A stretch of DNA of 64,000 nt from Micromonospora gifhornensis (lineage in GTDB: Bacteria > Actinomycetota > Actinomycetes > Mycobacteriales > Micromonosporaceae). This document shows positions 24,412 through 32,594 of the stretch, piece after piece. A program made the translations under genes and the position numbers. Position 1 is the first letter of the stretch. Each line of letters begins with the position of its first letter. Under the pieces are notes generated by a model. That model had not been told where the DNA came from. It saw only the letters and a program-made list of their open reading frames with translations, and ran no database searches. The stretch covers positions 124,001 to 188,000 of the forward strand of contig NZ_BOPA01000020.1 in assembly GCF_016863515.1 (NCBI RefSeq). Reading direction: 5' to 3'.

Positions 24412-25371
24412 GTGACTACGGAGAGGGCCGGCGTCGTGGTGGTCGGTGCCGGCATCGCCGGTGTGGCGTGCGCGGTGCAGCTGCGACGGGCCGGCGTGCC
24501 CGTGCAGCTCAGGGAACGTGCCCAGGTGGCCGGTGGCCGGATGGCCAGCAAACGGTTCGACGGCCGCCCGGCCGACCTGGGCGCGGCCTACTTCACCGTC
24601 AGCGATCCGGACTTCGCCGAGGTGGTGGCGCAGTGGCAGGCCGCCGGGCTGGTCCGGGAGTGGACGGACACCTTCGTCGCGTACGGCGCGCAGGGGCGGC
24701 ACGAGGTCCGTGGCCCGATGCGGTGGGCGGCGCCGCGCGGACTGCGTTCACTTGTCGAGCACCTGTCACAGGACCTGCCGGTGCTGGTGAACCGGCTGGT
24801 GCTCGACGTCGCCCCGGGACCGTCGGTGGACGGCCAACGGTGCCGGGCAGCCGTGCTGGCGATGCCCGGGCCACAGGCCGCGTTGGTGCTCGACCCGGCC
24901 CTGACCGCCGCCACCGAGGCGCTGCGGAACCAGAGCTGGTCACCGTCACTGGCGGCGATGCTGCGCTTCCCGCACCGGCGTTGGCCGGACTTCCGGGGCG
25001 CCTTCGTCAACGACCACCCGGTGCTGCGCCTGGTCTGCGACGACGGGGACCGCCGTGGGGACCGGGCGCCCGTGCTCGTCGCGCACACCACCGCGCAGTT
25101 CGCCGCCGGGCATCTCGCCCAGCCCACCGCCGCAGCCCCGGCGGTCGAGGCGGCGGTACGCGACCTGCTCGCCCTGCCCGAACCGGCGGTACACGTGCAC
25201 CTGCACCGGTGGACGTACGCCCAGCCCACTGCCAGCTCCGCCGCCGGGTTCCACCTCGACGACGAGGGGATCGGGGTGGCCGGAGACGCGTACGGCGCGC
25301 CACCCCGGGTACAGACAGCGTGGCGTTCCGGCCACGACCTCGGTCGCGCGCTGGCCCGACGGCTGACCTGA
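24412..25371 (+). CDS. FAD-dependent amine-oxidase-like (renalase-type) oxidoreductase
   Basis: This encodes 319 residues. The N-terminal dinucleotide fold VVVGAGIAGVACAVQLRRAG is followed by the renalase-like segment QVAGGRMASKRFDGRPADLGAAYFTV, and the C-terminal FAD motif HLDDEGIGVAGDAYGAPPRVQTAW. Renalase relatives oxidise aberrant dihydronicotinamide isomers in bacteria, but the length and motifs also fit general NAD(P)/FAD proteins of unknown substrate. The start is GTG; the gene converges on the SpoIIE phosphatase with 22 bp between them. Confidence 0.82.
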   Translation: MTTERAGVVVVGAGIAGVACAVQLRRAGVPVQLRERAQVAGGRMASKRFDGRPADLGAAYFTVSDPDFAEVVAQWQAAGLVREWTDTFVAYGAQGRHEVRGPMRWAAPRGLRSLVEHLSQDLPVLVNRLVLDVAPGPSVDGQRCRAAVLAMPGPQAALVLDPALTAATEALRNQSWSPSLAAMLRFPHRRWPDFRGAFVNDHPVLRLVCDDGDRRGDRAPVLVAHTTAQFAAGHLAQPTAAAPAVEAAVRDLLALPEPAVHVHLHRWTYAQPTASSAAGFHLDDEGIGVAGDAYGAPPRVQTAWRSGHDLGRALARRLT

Positions 25372-25393
25372 GCGGCCCGCGGCGGGCTCGGCC

Positions 25394-27514
25394 CTACTGC
25401 GGCGGAGTCAGGATCTCGAACCAGACGGTCGAGCCGCGCACGGTGGGATCGGTGCCCCAGGCGTCGCTCAGCTCCTCGATCAGGCCCAGCCCGCGGCCCC
25501 GACTGCTCAGCGTGTCCGTCCGGGTCCGGGTGACCGTGCCGCGCGAGCCCGAGTCGGCCACCGACACGAGCAGGCGCTCAGGGCTCAGATCGATCTCCAC
25601 CCGGGCCGCCGTGCCGGCGTGCAGCAGGGCGTTGGTGGTCAACTCGCTGGTGCACAGCACCGCCGCGCCGATCACCGACTCGGCCACCTGCCACTCGGTG
25701 AGCTGGGCGGTCATCCAGTGCCGTACCCGGCTCGGCGCCGTCGGCTCGGCCGGTACCTCCATCCGGGCCGACCGGCTCGGCCGCAGCGCGTACTCGACGG
25801 CGAGCACGGCCACGTCGTCCTCGGTGGCGCCGGGCACCGCGGCGGTGGCGGTGGCACAGAGCGCACGGGGATCGCCGCTGTGCGCTGCGGCCACCGACTC
25901 GGCCAGCCGAGCCAGACCGTGCGAGAGCCCGTGCCGCCGCCGTTCCACCACACCGTCGCTGAACAGCAGTAACGTGTCGCCGGGCAAAAACGCGACGGTG
26001 CAGGTCGCCGGCTGGTATCCGACGCCCAGCGGCGCGCCGGCCGGCACCTGCACGTACTCGGCCCGCGGTTCGCCGTCGGACGAGCAACGCCGGATCAGCG
26101 GTGCCGGATGGCCCGCACTGGCCAGGGTGAGCAGTTCCCGGGCCACGTCGATGACCCCGAACGCCACGGTGACGAACAGCTCGTGCGTACCGGCCTCGGC
26201 GCCCAGGCTGCTGACCAGACGGTCGAGCCCGACGAGCACCTGATCCGGGCGCGGCTCGTTGAGGGCCAACGCTCGCAGGGCGGCGCGTACCTGACCCATC
26301 CGGGCCGCAGCCTGCACGTCGTGTCCGGCGACGTCACCGAGCACCACGCCCAGCTCACCGGTGGGCAGCACGAAGGCGTCGTAGAAGTCCCCACCTGCGG
26401 CGTTGCCGTCCACGCCCGGGTCGTAGCGCGCCGCGATCCGCAGCCGGGGCAGGCCCGGCAGATTCTCCGGCAGCATGCTGCGCTGCAACAACTGGGCCGT
26501 ACCGTGCTGGGTCTCGAAGCGGCGGGCCCGCTCGGTGGCCTGGCCGACCAACTCGGCCGACGCCGCCAGCAACACCCGCTCCTGCGCGGACCAGGTGTGC
26601 GGGGAGCGGTAGCCGACGGTGAGGGCACCGCGTACCACGGCGGCGCTCAACGGCACCGTGGCCAGCGATCGGATCTTCTGGTCGTGACGGTCGGCGGCGA
26701 TCTCGCGCAGCGGCTCGCCGTCGTCGGTGTAACTGGCCCGTCCGGTGCGGGCGCTGACCACTGACGGGGCCGGCCAGTCCGCCGGTCCGCGCCGCCACAG
26801 CGGCGGGAGCCGTTCGTCGGCCTCGTCCACCAACTCGCCCCGCACCCGACGGGCCAGCCGCCAGCCGCCACCGTCGTCCACCGCGAAGGAGACCCGGTCG
26901 GCGTCGAACGAGGTGATCGCGTAGCGCAGCGCGACCCGGGCCACGTCGTCGAGGGTGAGGGTGGCGGACAGCGCCGCGGCGAGTTCGCTGATCCCCTGCA
27001 ACTGCCGGATCGCCGGGTTGGTCTCGGTGATCACGGACAGCACACCGACGATGCGGCCCCGGCTGTCCCGCACCGGGGAGCAGGCCCGGACGTACACCAC
27101 CTGGTCGAGTTGCCCGTTGGCCCGGCGCAGCGGCAGGGTCATCTCCCGTTCCAGGAACGGCTCGCCGGTGCGGTAGGTGTGCTCCACCACGTCACCGATG
27201 CCCGGCATCGGCCAGATGTCCGCGAAGACCTGCGGCGCGGGCTGTCCGAGGGCCCGGGGGTGCTTGTCGCCGATCAGTTCGGCGTACGCGTCGTTGTAGA
27301 GCAGGAAGAACTCGTCGCTCAGGTGCAGCACCATCGGTGCCGGCGAGGCGAGCACGATCTCGGCGGCGGCCCGTACGGCCAGGTCCCAGTATTCCGGGGG
27401 GCCGAGCCTGCTGCCGCTCCACTGGTGGCGGCCGACCATGCCGGTGACGCCAGGCATCCGCGCACTCGGGGCGCTGCCTGCTGGCGTGGGGACTCGCCCG
27501 ACCGTTCCTGGCAT
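25394..27514 (-). CDS. SpoIIE-family phosphatase with PAS, GAF and HATPase domains
   Basis: This 706-residue soluble signalling protein combines a PAS domain (about 40-165, with LHLSDEFFLLYNDAYAELIG), a GAF domain (about 175-330), a PP2C-type SpoIIE phosphatase domain (about 345-560, with YDPGVDGNAAGGDFYDAF and LGDVAGHDVQAAARM) and a C-terminal ATP-binding kinase-like domain (about 580-700, with LCTSELTTNALLHAG). It probably dephosphorylates an anti-anti-sigma factor and may also bind a sigma factor through the HATPase domain, switching a SigB/F-type factor according to a redox or small-molecule signal. No partner gene is adjacent; the sigma gene at 10.5 kb is a candidate. Confidence 0.92.
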   Translation of the reverse strand: MPGTVGRVPTPAGSAPSARMPGVTGMVGRHQWSGSRLGPPEYWDLAVRAAAEIVLASPAPMVLHLSDEFFLLYNDAYAELIGDKHPRALGQPAPQVFADIWPMPGIGDVVEHTYRTGEPFLEREMTLPLRRANGQLDQVVYVRACSPVRDSRGRIVGVLSVITETNPAIRQLQGISELAAALSATLTLDDVARVALRYAITSFDADRVSFAVDDGGGWRLARRVRGELVDEADERLPPLWRRGPADWPAPSVVSARTGRASYTDDGEPLREIAADRHDQKIRSLATVPLSAAVVRGALTVGYRSPHTWSAQERVLLAASAELVGQATERARRFETQHGTAQLLQRSMLPENLPGLPRLRIAARYDPGVDGNAAGGDFYDAFVLPTGELGVVLGDVAGHDVQAAARMGQVRAALRALALNEPRPDQVLVGLDRLVSSLGAEAGTHELFVTVAFGVIDVARELLTLASAGHPAPLIRRCSSDGEPRAEYVQVPAGAPLGVGYQPATCTVAFLPGDTLLLFSDGVVERRRHGLSHGLARLAESVAAAHSGDPRALCATATAAVPGATEDDVAVLAVEYALRPSRSARMEVPAEPTAPSRVRHWMTAQLTEWQVAESVIGAAVLCTSELTTNALLHAGTAARVEIDLSPERLLVSVADSGSRGTVTRTRTDTLSSRGRGLGLIEELSDAWGTDPTVRGSTVWFEILTPPQ

Positions 27515-27703
27515 GACAGCAGCCTAGTCCGGCGAGCCGAACAGTGTTTCGATCATGCGCCGCGATGCCCGAGGCGACGGACATAAGTCCAGGTCAGAGC
27601 AGTCCTGTGGCGATCTGTCGAGAAAAAGGAGGCGATCGGCGCGGCGTGCCGTCCGAGCGAAGGGGTAAGCGCGCGGGGCAGACCATGCGACAGGAGGGAC
27701 ATC

Positions 27704-28546
27704 ATGCCGGAAACCTTCGCGGCCAGGCAGGTCGACATCGGCAATGCCGTGGCTGACATGTGGAGGTCGGTGCTGCTGTTCGTACCGAGGGCCATCGCGT
27801 TCATCGCGATCCTGGTGGTCGGATGGCTCATCGCCAGAGCCGTGCTCAAGATCGTCGACGCGGCGCTGGAACGGGTGGGGTTCGACCGGGCGGTCGAACG
27901 AGGTGGCATCAAACGCGCACTGGAACGAACGAAGTACGACGCCAGTGACATCCTGGCGAAGCTGGCGTACTACGCCGTGCTGCTGTTCACGTTGCAGTTC
28001 GCGTTCGGGGTCTGGGGACCCAACGCGATCAGCAACCTGATCTCGGGTGTGGTGGCCTGGCTGCCACGCGCGTTCGTCGCGATCATCATCGTGGTGATCG
28101 CCTTCGCGATCGCCAACGCCGTACGGGACATCGTCAGCGGGTTCCTGGGCGGCCTGTCGTACGGCAAGGTGCTGGCCGACGTGACGGCCGTCTTCGTGAT
28201 CGCCCTGGGTGTGATCGCGGCGCTGAACCAGGTGGGCATCGCCACGACCGTCACGACGCCGGTGCTCATCGCGGTGCTCGCCACGGTGGCCGGCATTCTG
28301 ATCGTCGGCGTCGGTGGTGGTCTCGTCAAGCCGATGCAGAACCGTTGGGAGGACTGGCTGCACCGGATCGCCGAGGAGTCCCGGGCCGTTCGTGAACAGC
28401 GGCAGGGCGCTGCGGCCGGTCGCGGTGACACCCAGCGGCAGATGGCCGACCGGGCCGGTGCCGAGCGGAGTCAGGCGATGGCCGGTGGCCGGGCGACCCA
28501 CCAGTCCGGGGCCGCGAGTGACGAAACGCAGCAGTTTCGCCGGTGA
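27704..28546 (+). CDS. CmpX-like mechanosensitive-channel-related membrane protein
   Basis: This encodes 280 residues with four to five hydrophobic segments in conserved TM-helix repeats (LLFVPRAIAFIAILVVGWLIA, the repeat WLPRAFVAIIIVVIAFAIAN, and VLIAVLATVAGILIVGVGGG). This pattern occurs in CmpX/small-conductance channel-like proteins of actinomycetes, which lack a clear MscS beta domain. The last 65 residues are hydrophilic with Gln/Arg-rich composition. The ATG has AGGAGG upstream. It is divergent from the SpoIIE phosphatase and stands at the start of a stress-protein region. Confidence 0.75.
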   Translation: MPETFAARQVDIGNAVADMWRSVLLFVPRAIAFIAILVVGWLIARAVLKIVDAALERVGFDRAVERGGIKRALERTKYDASDILAKLAYYAVLLFTLQFAFGVWGPNAISNLISGVVAWLPRAFVAIIIVVIAFAIANAVRDIVSGFLGGLSYGKVLADVTAVFVIALGVIAALNQVGIATTVTTPVLIAVLATVAGILIVGVGGGLVKPMQNRWEDWLHRIAEESRAVREQRQGAAAGRGDTQRQMADRAGAERSQAMAGGRATHQSGAASDETQQFRR

Positions 28547-28598
28547 GCACGGCAGCAGGCCGCAACGGGTGTCCGCCGACGGCGGGCACCCGTTGCCG

Positions 28599-28973
28599 TC
28601 ACAGCGGCGGCGGCTGCGGGGCCGGGGTGTCGAGGGCGGCGGTCAGCGCGCAGACGGCGAGCAGGCGCACCAGCACCCAGTCGGCCTCCGACCAGTCGAT
28701 CGGATCGGTGGGCGGCTGCCACCCGTGTTCGTCGGCCGCGGCGCGGACGCCTTCGGCGTAGCCGGCGAGCGCGGCGGCGGTCAACGGGCGCTGGTCACCG
28801 TGCAGGCTGTCGCGTACGGCGGCGGCGTGCTGGTCGACGACCGCGAGCAGCCCGGGCAGCTGGTTGGCGGCGGCCAACCCGTCGAGCCCGACGGCGTTGG
28901 CGAGCCCCACGAGGGTGGTTCGCGTCGCGTCGACAGCAGTGGAGGCGGGAACCTGGTTCGGGGGCACGCGCAT
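28599..28973 (-). CDS. Hypothetical protein (DUF6401-like?)
   Basis: This encodes 124 residues. It has an alpha-helical, alanine-rich pattern with a conserved-looking core PLTAAALAGYAEGVRAAADEHGW and the C-terminal DWSEADWVLVRLLAVCALTAALDT. This resembles small DUF6401-type proteins of actinomycetes, but I am not certain of the family and cannot assign a role. The start was set at MRVPPNQV because upstream sequence in the frame lacks coding bias. Confidence 0.55.
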   Translation of the reverse strand: MRVPPNQVPASTAVDATRTTLVGLANAVGLDGLAAANQLPGLLAVVDQHAAAVRDSLHGDQRPLTAAALAGYAEGVRAAADEHGWQPPTDPIDWSEADWVLVRLLAVCALTAALDTPAPQPPPL

Positions 28974-29258
28974 GGGGAGCGAATCTACCCAACCCGGACC
29001 GGCAGCGTCCTCGTCCACTCGGTTGGCCGACGCATCCACCGCTGGTCGTCGGCGGCTGTCCGCGAGTTCCAAGTCGGTGCGGACCGGGCAGCAGGCACTG
29101 CCGCGGATGGTGCGCCAGCCCTCAGGACGACACGAAACGGACCAGCGGTCGACGTTGCCGATCAAGCCCGCCCCTCGGCCCGGGTGACCGATCACACAGC
29201 CGCGCCACCGATCGGACAGCCGCCGACGACCCGGCGAGCCGGGCCGTCGGCGGTGAAG

Positions 29259-29471
29259 TCAGTCGGTCGAGCGGGCGTCGGCGGGACGACGGCGGGCGGC
29301 GTCGTCGGCGATGATCACAGTGGCCACCATCAGCGCGACGCAGAGGCTGAACAGCCAGGAGCTGTCCGCGACCAGCCGGGCGGAGACGGGTGCCTGCACG
29401 GCGGCAAGGAGGAAGCCGATCCATGCCAGGCGGCGCTGACGCGTGGTGAGGAAGCCGGAGCCCTGATGCAT
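29259..29471 (-). CDS. Small two-helix membrane protein
   Basis: This encodes 70 residues. Two hydrophobic segments (LAWIGFLLAAVQAPV and SLCVALMVATVIIA) are separated by a short loop and followed by a basic tail. No family is recognised. The ribosome site is weak and the start is uncertain. It lies between a hypothetical gene and a hydrophilic small protein on the same strand, with 285 bp (28974-29258) on one side in which I see no gene or clear signal. Confidence 0.5.
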   Translation of the reverse strand: MHQGSGFLTTRQRRLAWIGFLLAAVQAPVSARLVADSSWLFSLCVALMVATVIIADDAARRRPADARSTD

Positions 29472-29616
29472 TCCGAAAGTCTTACGCGCATCGAGGGCAT
29501 TGCCGTCAGCCGAACGGCCGATTCTGGCCGAGCTGTCCGAATTTCCGACCGTCCGGCCGGAGCTTCATCGCCCCGGTCGGGGAGGCCGAGTCTCACCGAC
29601 CCGTTCGGGGCGGGCG

Positions 29617-29874
29617 TCACATGGTGTCGGGTCCGGTACGGCCGGTGGTCGACGGGCGGTACCCCCGCTCCGGGTCGGTCGGCTCCAGGTCGCTGCCGGG
29701 CACGACCCGACCGCGGTCGGCCGGCTCCGGGCCGTGCCCGAAGGTGGCCTCCTCACCGGCGTCGTTGGCGGTCACGTCATCGGCCTGCCCGTCGAGCGTG
29801 TTACGGGCCACGGCCCGGTCCAACTCCTCCAGCGAGAGCCGCTCCTCTTTGCGCCACGTCCTGTCGTCCGTCAT
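29617..29874 (-). CDS. Hypothetical hydrophilic small protein
   Basis: This encodes 85 residues. The protein is charged and probably disordered (WRKEERLSLEELDRAVARNT, then GHGPEPADRGRVVPG), with no hydrophobic segment. It resembles small stress-associated hydrophilic proteins of Micromonosporaceae only by composition. The start was chosen at MTDDRTWRK. No function can be given. Confidence 0.5.
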   Translation of the reverse strand: MTDDRTWRKEERLSLEELDRAVARNTLDGQADDVTANDAGEEATFGHGPEPADRGRVVPGSDLEPTDPERGYRPSTTGRTGPDTM

Positions 29875-29992
29875 GCCTTGAGCCGTACCCCCGCCCGGTC
29901 GCCACAAACGGGAGCCGGCCACCTGCGGCCCGGACCGCCGTGCCCGACGGCGCCCAGCCGGCCCGGCGACCGGACGGTGCGCCGCGCACGGC

Positions 29993-30024
29993 GACGGCCG
30001 CCGGTGGGGACACCGGCGGCCGTC
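29993..30024. terminator. Hairpin terminator
   Basis: Perfect 14-bp arms GACGGCCGCCGGTG and complement around a four-base GGGA loop, just downstream of the SRPBCC gene on the minus strand. Confidence 0.78.
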
Positions 30025-30042
30025 GACGAGATCGTGGTCAGG

Positions 30043-30504
30043 TCAGGGCTGAGGTCGGTCGACCTTGCCGCGCCAGGCGCCGGTCTCCTGCCCGCGTCGT
30101 TCGATGAACTGCTTGAACCGCTGAAGGTCACCCTTGGCCCGCCGGTCGACCACGCCGAGCTTGTCGCCGGCCTGCTCGATGACACCGTGCGGGTCGAACT
30201 CCAGTTGCAGGCTGACCCGGCTGCTGTGCTCGTCGAGCCGGTGGAAGGTCACCACTCCGGCGTGCTGGGTGCCGCCGGTCGAGCGCCACGCCACCCGCTC
30301 GTCGGGCAGCTGCTCGGTGATCTCGGCGTCGAACTCCCGCTTGACCCCGGCGATCTCGACGGTCCAGTGGGTCATCGTGTCGGACAGTTGGCGTACGGAC
30401 TCCACGCCCTCCATGAAGTGGGGGAATTCCTCGAACTGGGTCCACTGGTCGTACGCCGTCCGCACCGGGACGGCCACGTCGACATGTTCGGTTACGCCAC
30501 TCAT
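30043..30504 (-). CDS. SRPBCC family protein (cyclase/dehydrase type)
   Basis: This encodes 153 residues. The START/SRPBCC pattern is visible: VTEHVDVAVPVRTAYDQWTQFEEFPHFMEGVESVRQL, then TMTHWTVEIAGVKREFDAEI and the WRSTGGTQHAGVVTFHRLD block, and a C-terminal helix LGVVDRRAKGDLQRFKQFIE. Members bind hydrophobic ligands and are common in actinomycete stress regions. The start is at 30504 because the GGAGGG site is well spaced for it and too close for the ATG at 30510. Confidence 0.85.
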   Translation of the reverse strand: MSGVTEHVDVAVPVRTAYDQWTQFEEFPHFMEGVESVRQLSDTMTHWTVEIAGVKREFDAEITEQLPDERVAWRSTGGTQHAGVVTFHRLDEHSSRVSLQLEFDPHGVIEQAGDKLGVVDRRAKGDLQRFKQFIERRGQETGAWRGKVDRPQP

Positions 30505-30532
30505 CAGCATCCCTCCCTGCGCCGGCGGGGGC

Positions 30533-30553
30533 GACGGGCCGAAACGGCCCGTC
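30533..30553. terminator. Hairpin terminator
   Basis: Eight-base arms GACGGGCC and GGCCCGTC with a five-base GAAAC loop lie directly downstream of the DUF2795 gene stop on the minus strand. Confidence 0.65.
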
Positions 30554-30970
30554 TCACCAGCGCGTCGTCTCGTTCTTGTGCCCCAACGCCGCCCACACCT
30601 CGGACACCGTCTGGTACCGGGTGCCGTCTGGCAGACGCTCCAGCGCGGCGATCACGTCGTCGGGTGCCTCGTTCTCGCGCGCGTTGGCGAGCAACGCGGC
30701 CCGGTCGCCGGGCAGGGCGGTCATCGTGATGAACCGCCCGAGCCGGCTTCGCGCCTCGACGTCCTCGGAGGTCATCCCCTGTGGGGTGCCGCTGCGCAGG
30801 TCACCGCCCACAGCGGTGGTCGTCTCCGGCTGGTCTTCCCCGGCGGGTTCCGGTACACGGGACTCGTCGACCCGCGAGCCACCGGTCCCCGGCCCCTGTA
30901 CCAGGCCGTTGACCTCCTGGCTCATCTGCTCGTCGACTCTCGGTGCGTGCTTGCTGTTGCCGCGATCCAT
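30554..30970 (-). CDS. DUF2795 domain protein
   Basis: This encodes 138 residues. The C-terminal part (about 90-135) carries the DUF2795 pattern in which ALERLPDGTRYQTVSEVWAALG ends the domain, while the N-terminal half is hydrophilic and likely disordered (KHAPRVDEQMSQEV, PETTTAVGGD). The function of the family is unknown. It sits between the BrkB and SRPBCC genes, in a group of small stress-like proteins. The start was set at MDRGNSKHAP. Confidence 0.7.
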   Translation of the reverse strand: MDRGNSKHAPRVDEQMSQEVNGLVQGPGTGGSRVDESRVPEPAGEDQPETTTAVGGDLRSGTPQGMTSEDVEARSRLGRFITMTALPGDRAALLANARENEAPDDVIAALERLPDGTRYQTVSEVWAALGHKNETTRW

Positions 30971-31016
30971 GCCTTCTGCGCTACCCGCCACGGTGGGTGG
31001 TAAACCCGGCAAGCAG

Positions 31017-31997
31017 TCACGAACCGGCCGGTGAGCGGGGCGGCAACACCGGTTCGGTGGTGTCGTTCGCACCGGACTGGATCACCCGACCGCGCTGGAG
31101 TTCGGCGTTGATCTGGACGCCGAGCATCAGCGCCGAGTTGGACAGGAAGAGCCAGACCAGGAACGCGATGACCGCGCCGAGGCTGCCGTAGGTGGCGTCG
31201 TACGAGCCGAAGTTCGCCACGTACAGGCCGAAGCCGAAGGAGGAGATCATCCAGGCGAGCAGGGCCACCACGCCGCCGGGGGTGAGCCAGCGGAAGCGGG
31301 GCTGACGCACGTTCGGCGCGACCCAGAACAGCAGGGACAGCAGCAACATGGCGATCATCGCCAGGGCCGGCCACTTCGCCACGGCCCAGGCCGTACGGGC
31401 CGCGCCACCGGCACCGATCAGGTCACCGACCGCGTCCGCGACCGGGCCGCTGACGATCAGACCGGCGGCCACCGTGGCGATCAGGACCAGCGACAGGGCG
31501 GCGAGCCCGATCTGCATCGGACGCAACCGCCACATCGGCCGGCCCTCGGTCACCCCGTAGATCGCGTTCGAGGCACGGGTGAACGACGCGATGAAGTTCG
31601 ACGCCGACCAGAGGGCACCGAACAGACCGAAGCTCAGCAGGACCCCGGCCGAACTGTTCTGGTCCACAAGCGCCCGAACCACCCCGACGAAGCTCTCGTT
31701 GCCCACCACGTCACCGGCACCGACGCCACGGGCAAGATCCAGGACGGTGTCGACGGTGCGTTCGCCGTCGGAGACGAGCCCGACCAGGGCGACCACCACG
31801 ACGGTGGACGGAAACAGCGCGAGCACCCCGTAGTAGGTGAGCGCGGCAGCCCAGTCCGTGCAGTTGTCCCGCAGGAAGTTGCGGCCGCTGCGGATCAGCA
31901 CGCCACGCCAGGTCGGCCAGCTCAGTTGGCGGATCCGGCGGGGCAACGCGGCGGTGCGACCGTCGGCCGGCGGGACGTCGGAGTTCGTCGTGGTCAT
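31017..31997 (-). CDS. YihY/BrkB-family integral membrane protein
   Basis: This encodes 326 residues with about six transmembrane segments. The BrkB signature is clear: LRDNCTDWAAALTYYGVLALFPSTVVVVALVGLV near the N-terminus, NFIASFTRASNAIYGVTEGRP in the middle and AVIAFLVWLFLSNSALMLGVQINAEL near the C-terminus. The family has no established transport role. The ATG at 31997 has GAGGGAG upstream; an in-frame GTG at 32000 is next to it. Confidence 0.9.
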   Translation of the reverse strand: MTTTNSDVPPADGRTAALPRRIRQLSWPTWRGVLIRSGRNFLRDNCTDWAAALTYYGVLALFPSTVVVVALVGLVSDGERTVDTVLDLARGVGAGDVVGNESFVGVVRALVDQNSSAGVLLSFGLFGALWSASNFIASFTRASNAIYGVTEGRPMWRLRPMQIGLAALSLVLIATVAAGLIVSGPVADAVGDLIGAGGAARTAWAVAKWPALAMIAMLLLSLLFWVAPNVRQPRFRWLTPGGVVALLAWMISSFGFGLYVANFGSYDATYGSLGAVIAFLVWLFLSNSALMLGVQINAELQRGRVIQSGANDTTEPVLPPRSPAGS

Positions 31998-32138
31998 CAC
32001 CGCTCCCTCGCAGTTCGCGACCCATTCGGGTGGCCCGGCCGGTACCCGGCCTCAGCCGTCGGCAAACCGGCGCGCCCGTTTACCGGCTGCGGCAACGGGG
32101 ACGCCAGTAGGAACGCTCGCAGACGACAGGAGGACGAG

Positions 32139-32540
32139 ATGCCCGGGCGCGAGGTACTGCCCAGCACGCTGCGGCGCTCCCCGGAGAAGGCCCAGCGCAC
32201 CTGGGAGAAGACGCACGATTCCGCCGTCGAGACCTACGGCGAGGGCGAGCGGGCGCACCGTACCGCCTTCGCCGCGGTGAAGCACCAGTTCGAGAAGGTG
32301 GGCGACCACTGGGAGCCGAAGGGCCGCAAGGGCCCCAGCGACGCGCAGGCCGCAGGTGGCGGCCCGCAGCGGCGGGCACCCACCGCAGGTGGGGTGGACG
32401 CGAACGCCCCCAAGGACCACCTCCTGGAGGTGGCCCGCAAGCTGGACGTGCGGGGCCGGTCGAGCATGACCAAGCCGGAACTGGTCAAGGCCATCGAGAA
32501 GGCCAACGACCGGCAGACCCGCAAGGCCCGCGGCGACTGA
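32139..32540 (+). CDS. ChaB-family protein with a Rho-N/SAP-like C-terminus
   Basis: This encodes 133 residues. The ChaB fold reads LPSTLRRSPEKAQRTWEKTHDSAVETYGEGERAHRTAFAAVKHQF (about 7-51), and the C-terminal 45 residues read DHLLEVARKLDVRGRSSMTKPELVKAIEKAN, the helix pattern of Rho N-terminal or SAP-like nucleic-acid-binding domains. ChaB is named for a cation transport regulator but actinomycete members are usually found with stress genes. The ATG has AGGAGG upstream. Confidence 0.88.
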   Translation: MPGREVLPSTLRRSPEKAQRTWEKTHDSAVETYGEGERAHRTAFAAVKHQFEKVGDHWEPKGRKGPSDAQAAGGGPQRRAPTAGGVDANAPKDHLLEVARKLDVRGRSSMTKPELVKAIEKANDRQTRKARGD

Positions 32541-32549
32541 GCTGACGTC

Positions 32550-32590
32550 GAGGGCCCCGGTCGCAGGGGTACGCCCGCGACCGGGCCCTC
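32550..32590. terminator. Bidirectional hairpin terminator with one bulge
   Basis: Arms GAGGGCCCCGGTCGC and GCGACCGGGCCCTC pair with a single bulged C, between the convergent ChaB and aldehyde dehydrogenase genes. Confidence 0.7.
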
Positions 32591-32594
32591 GCGC

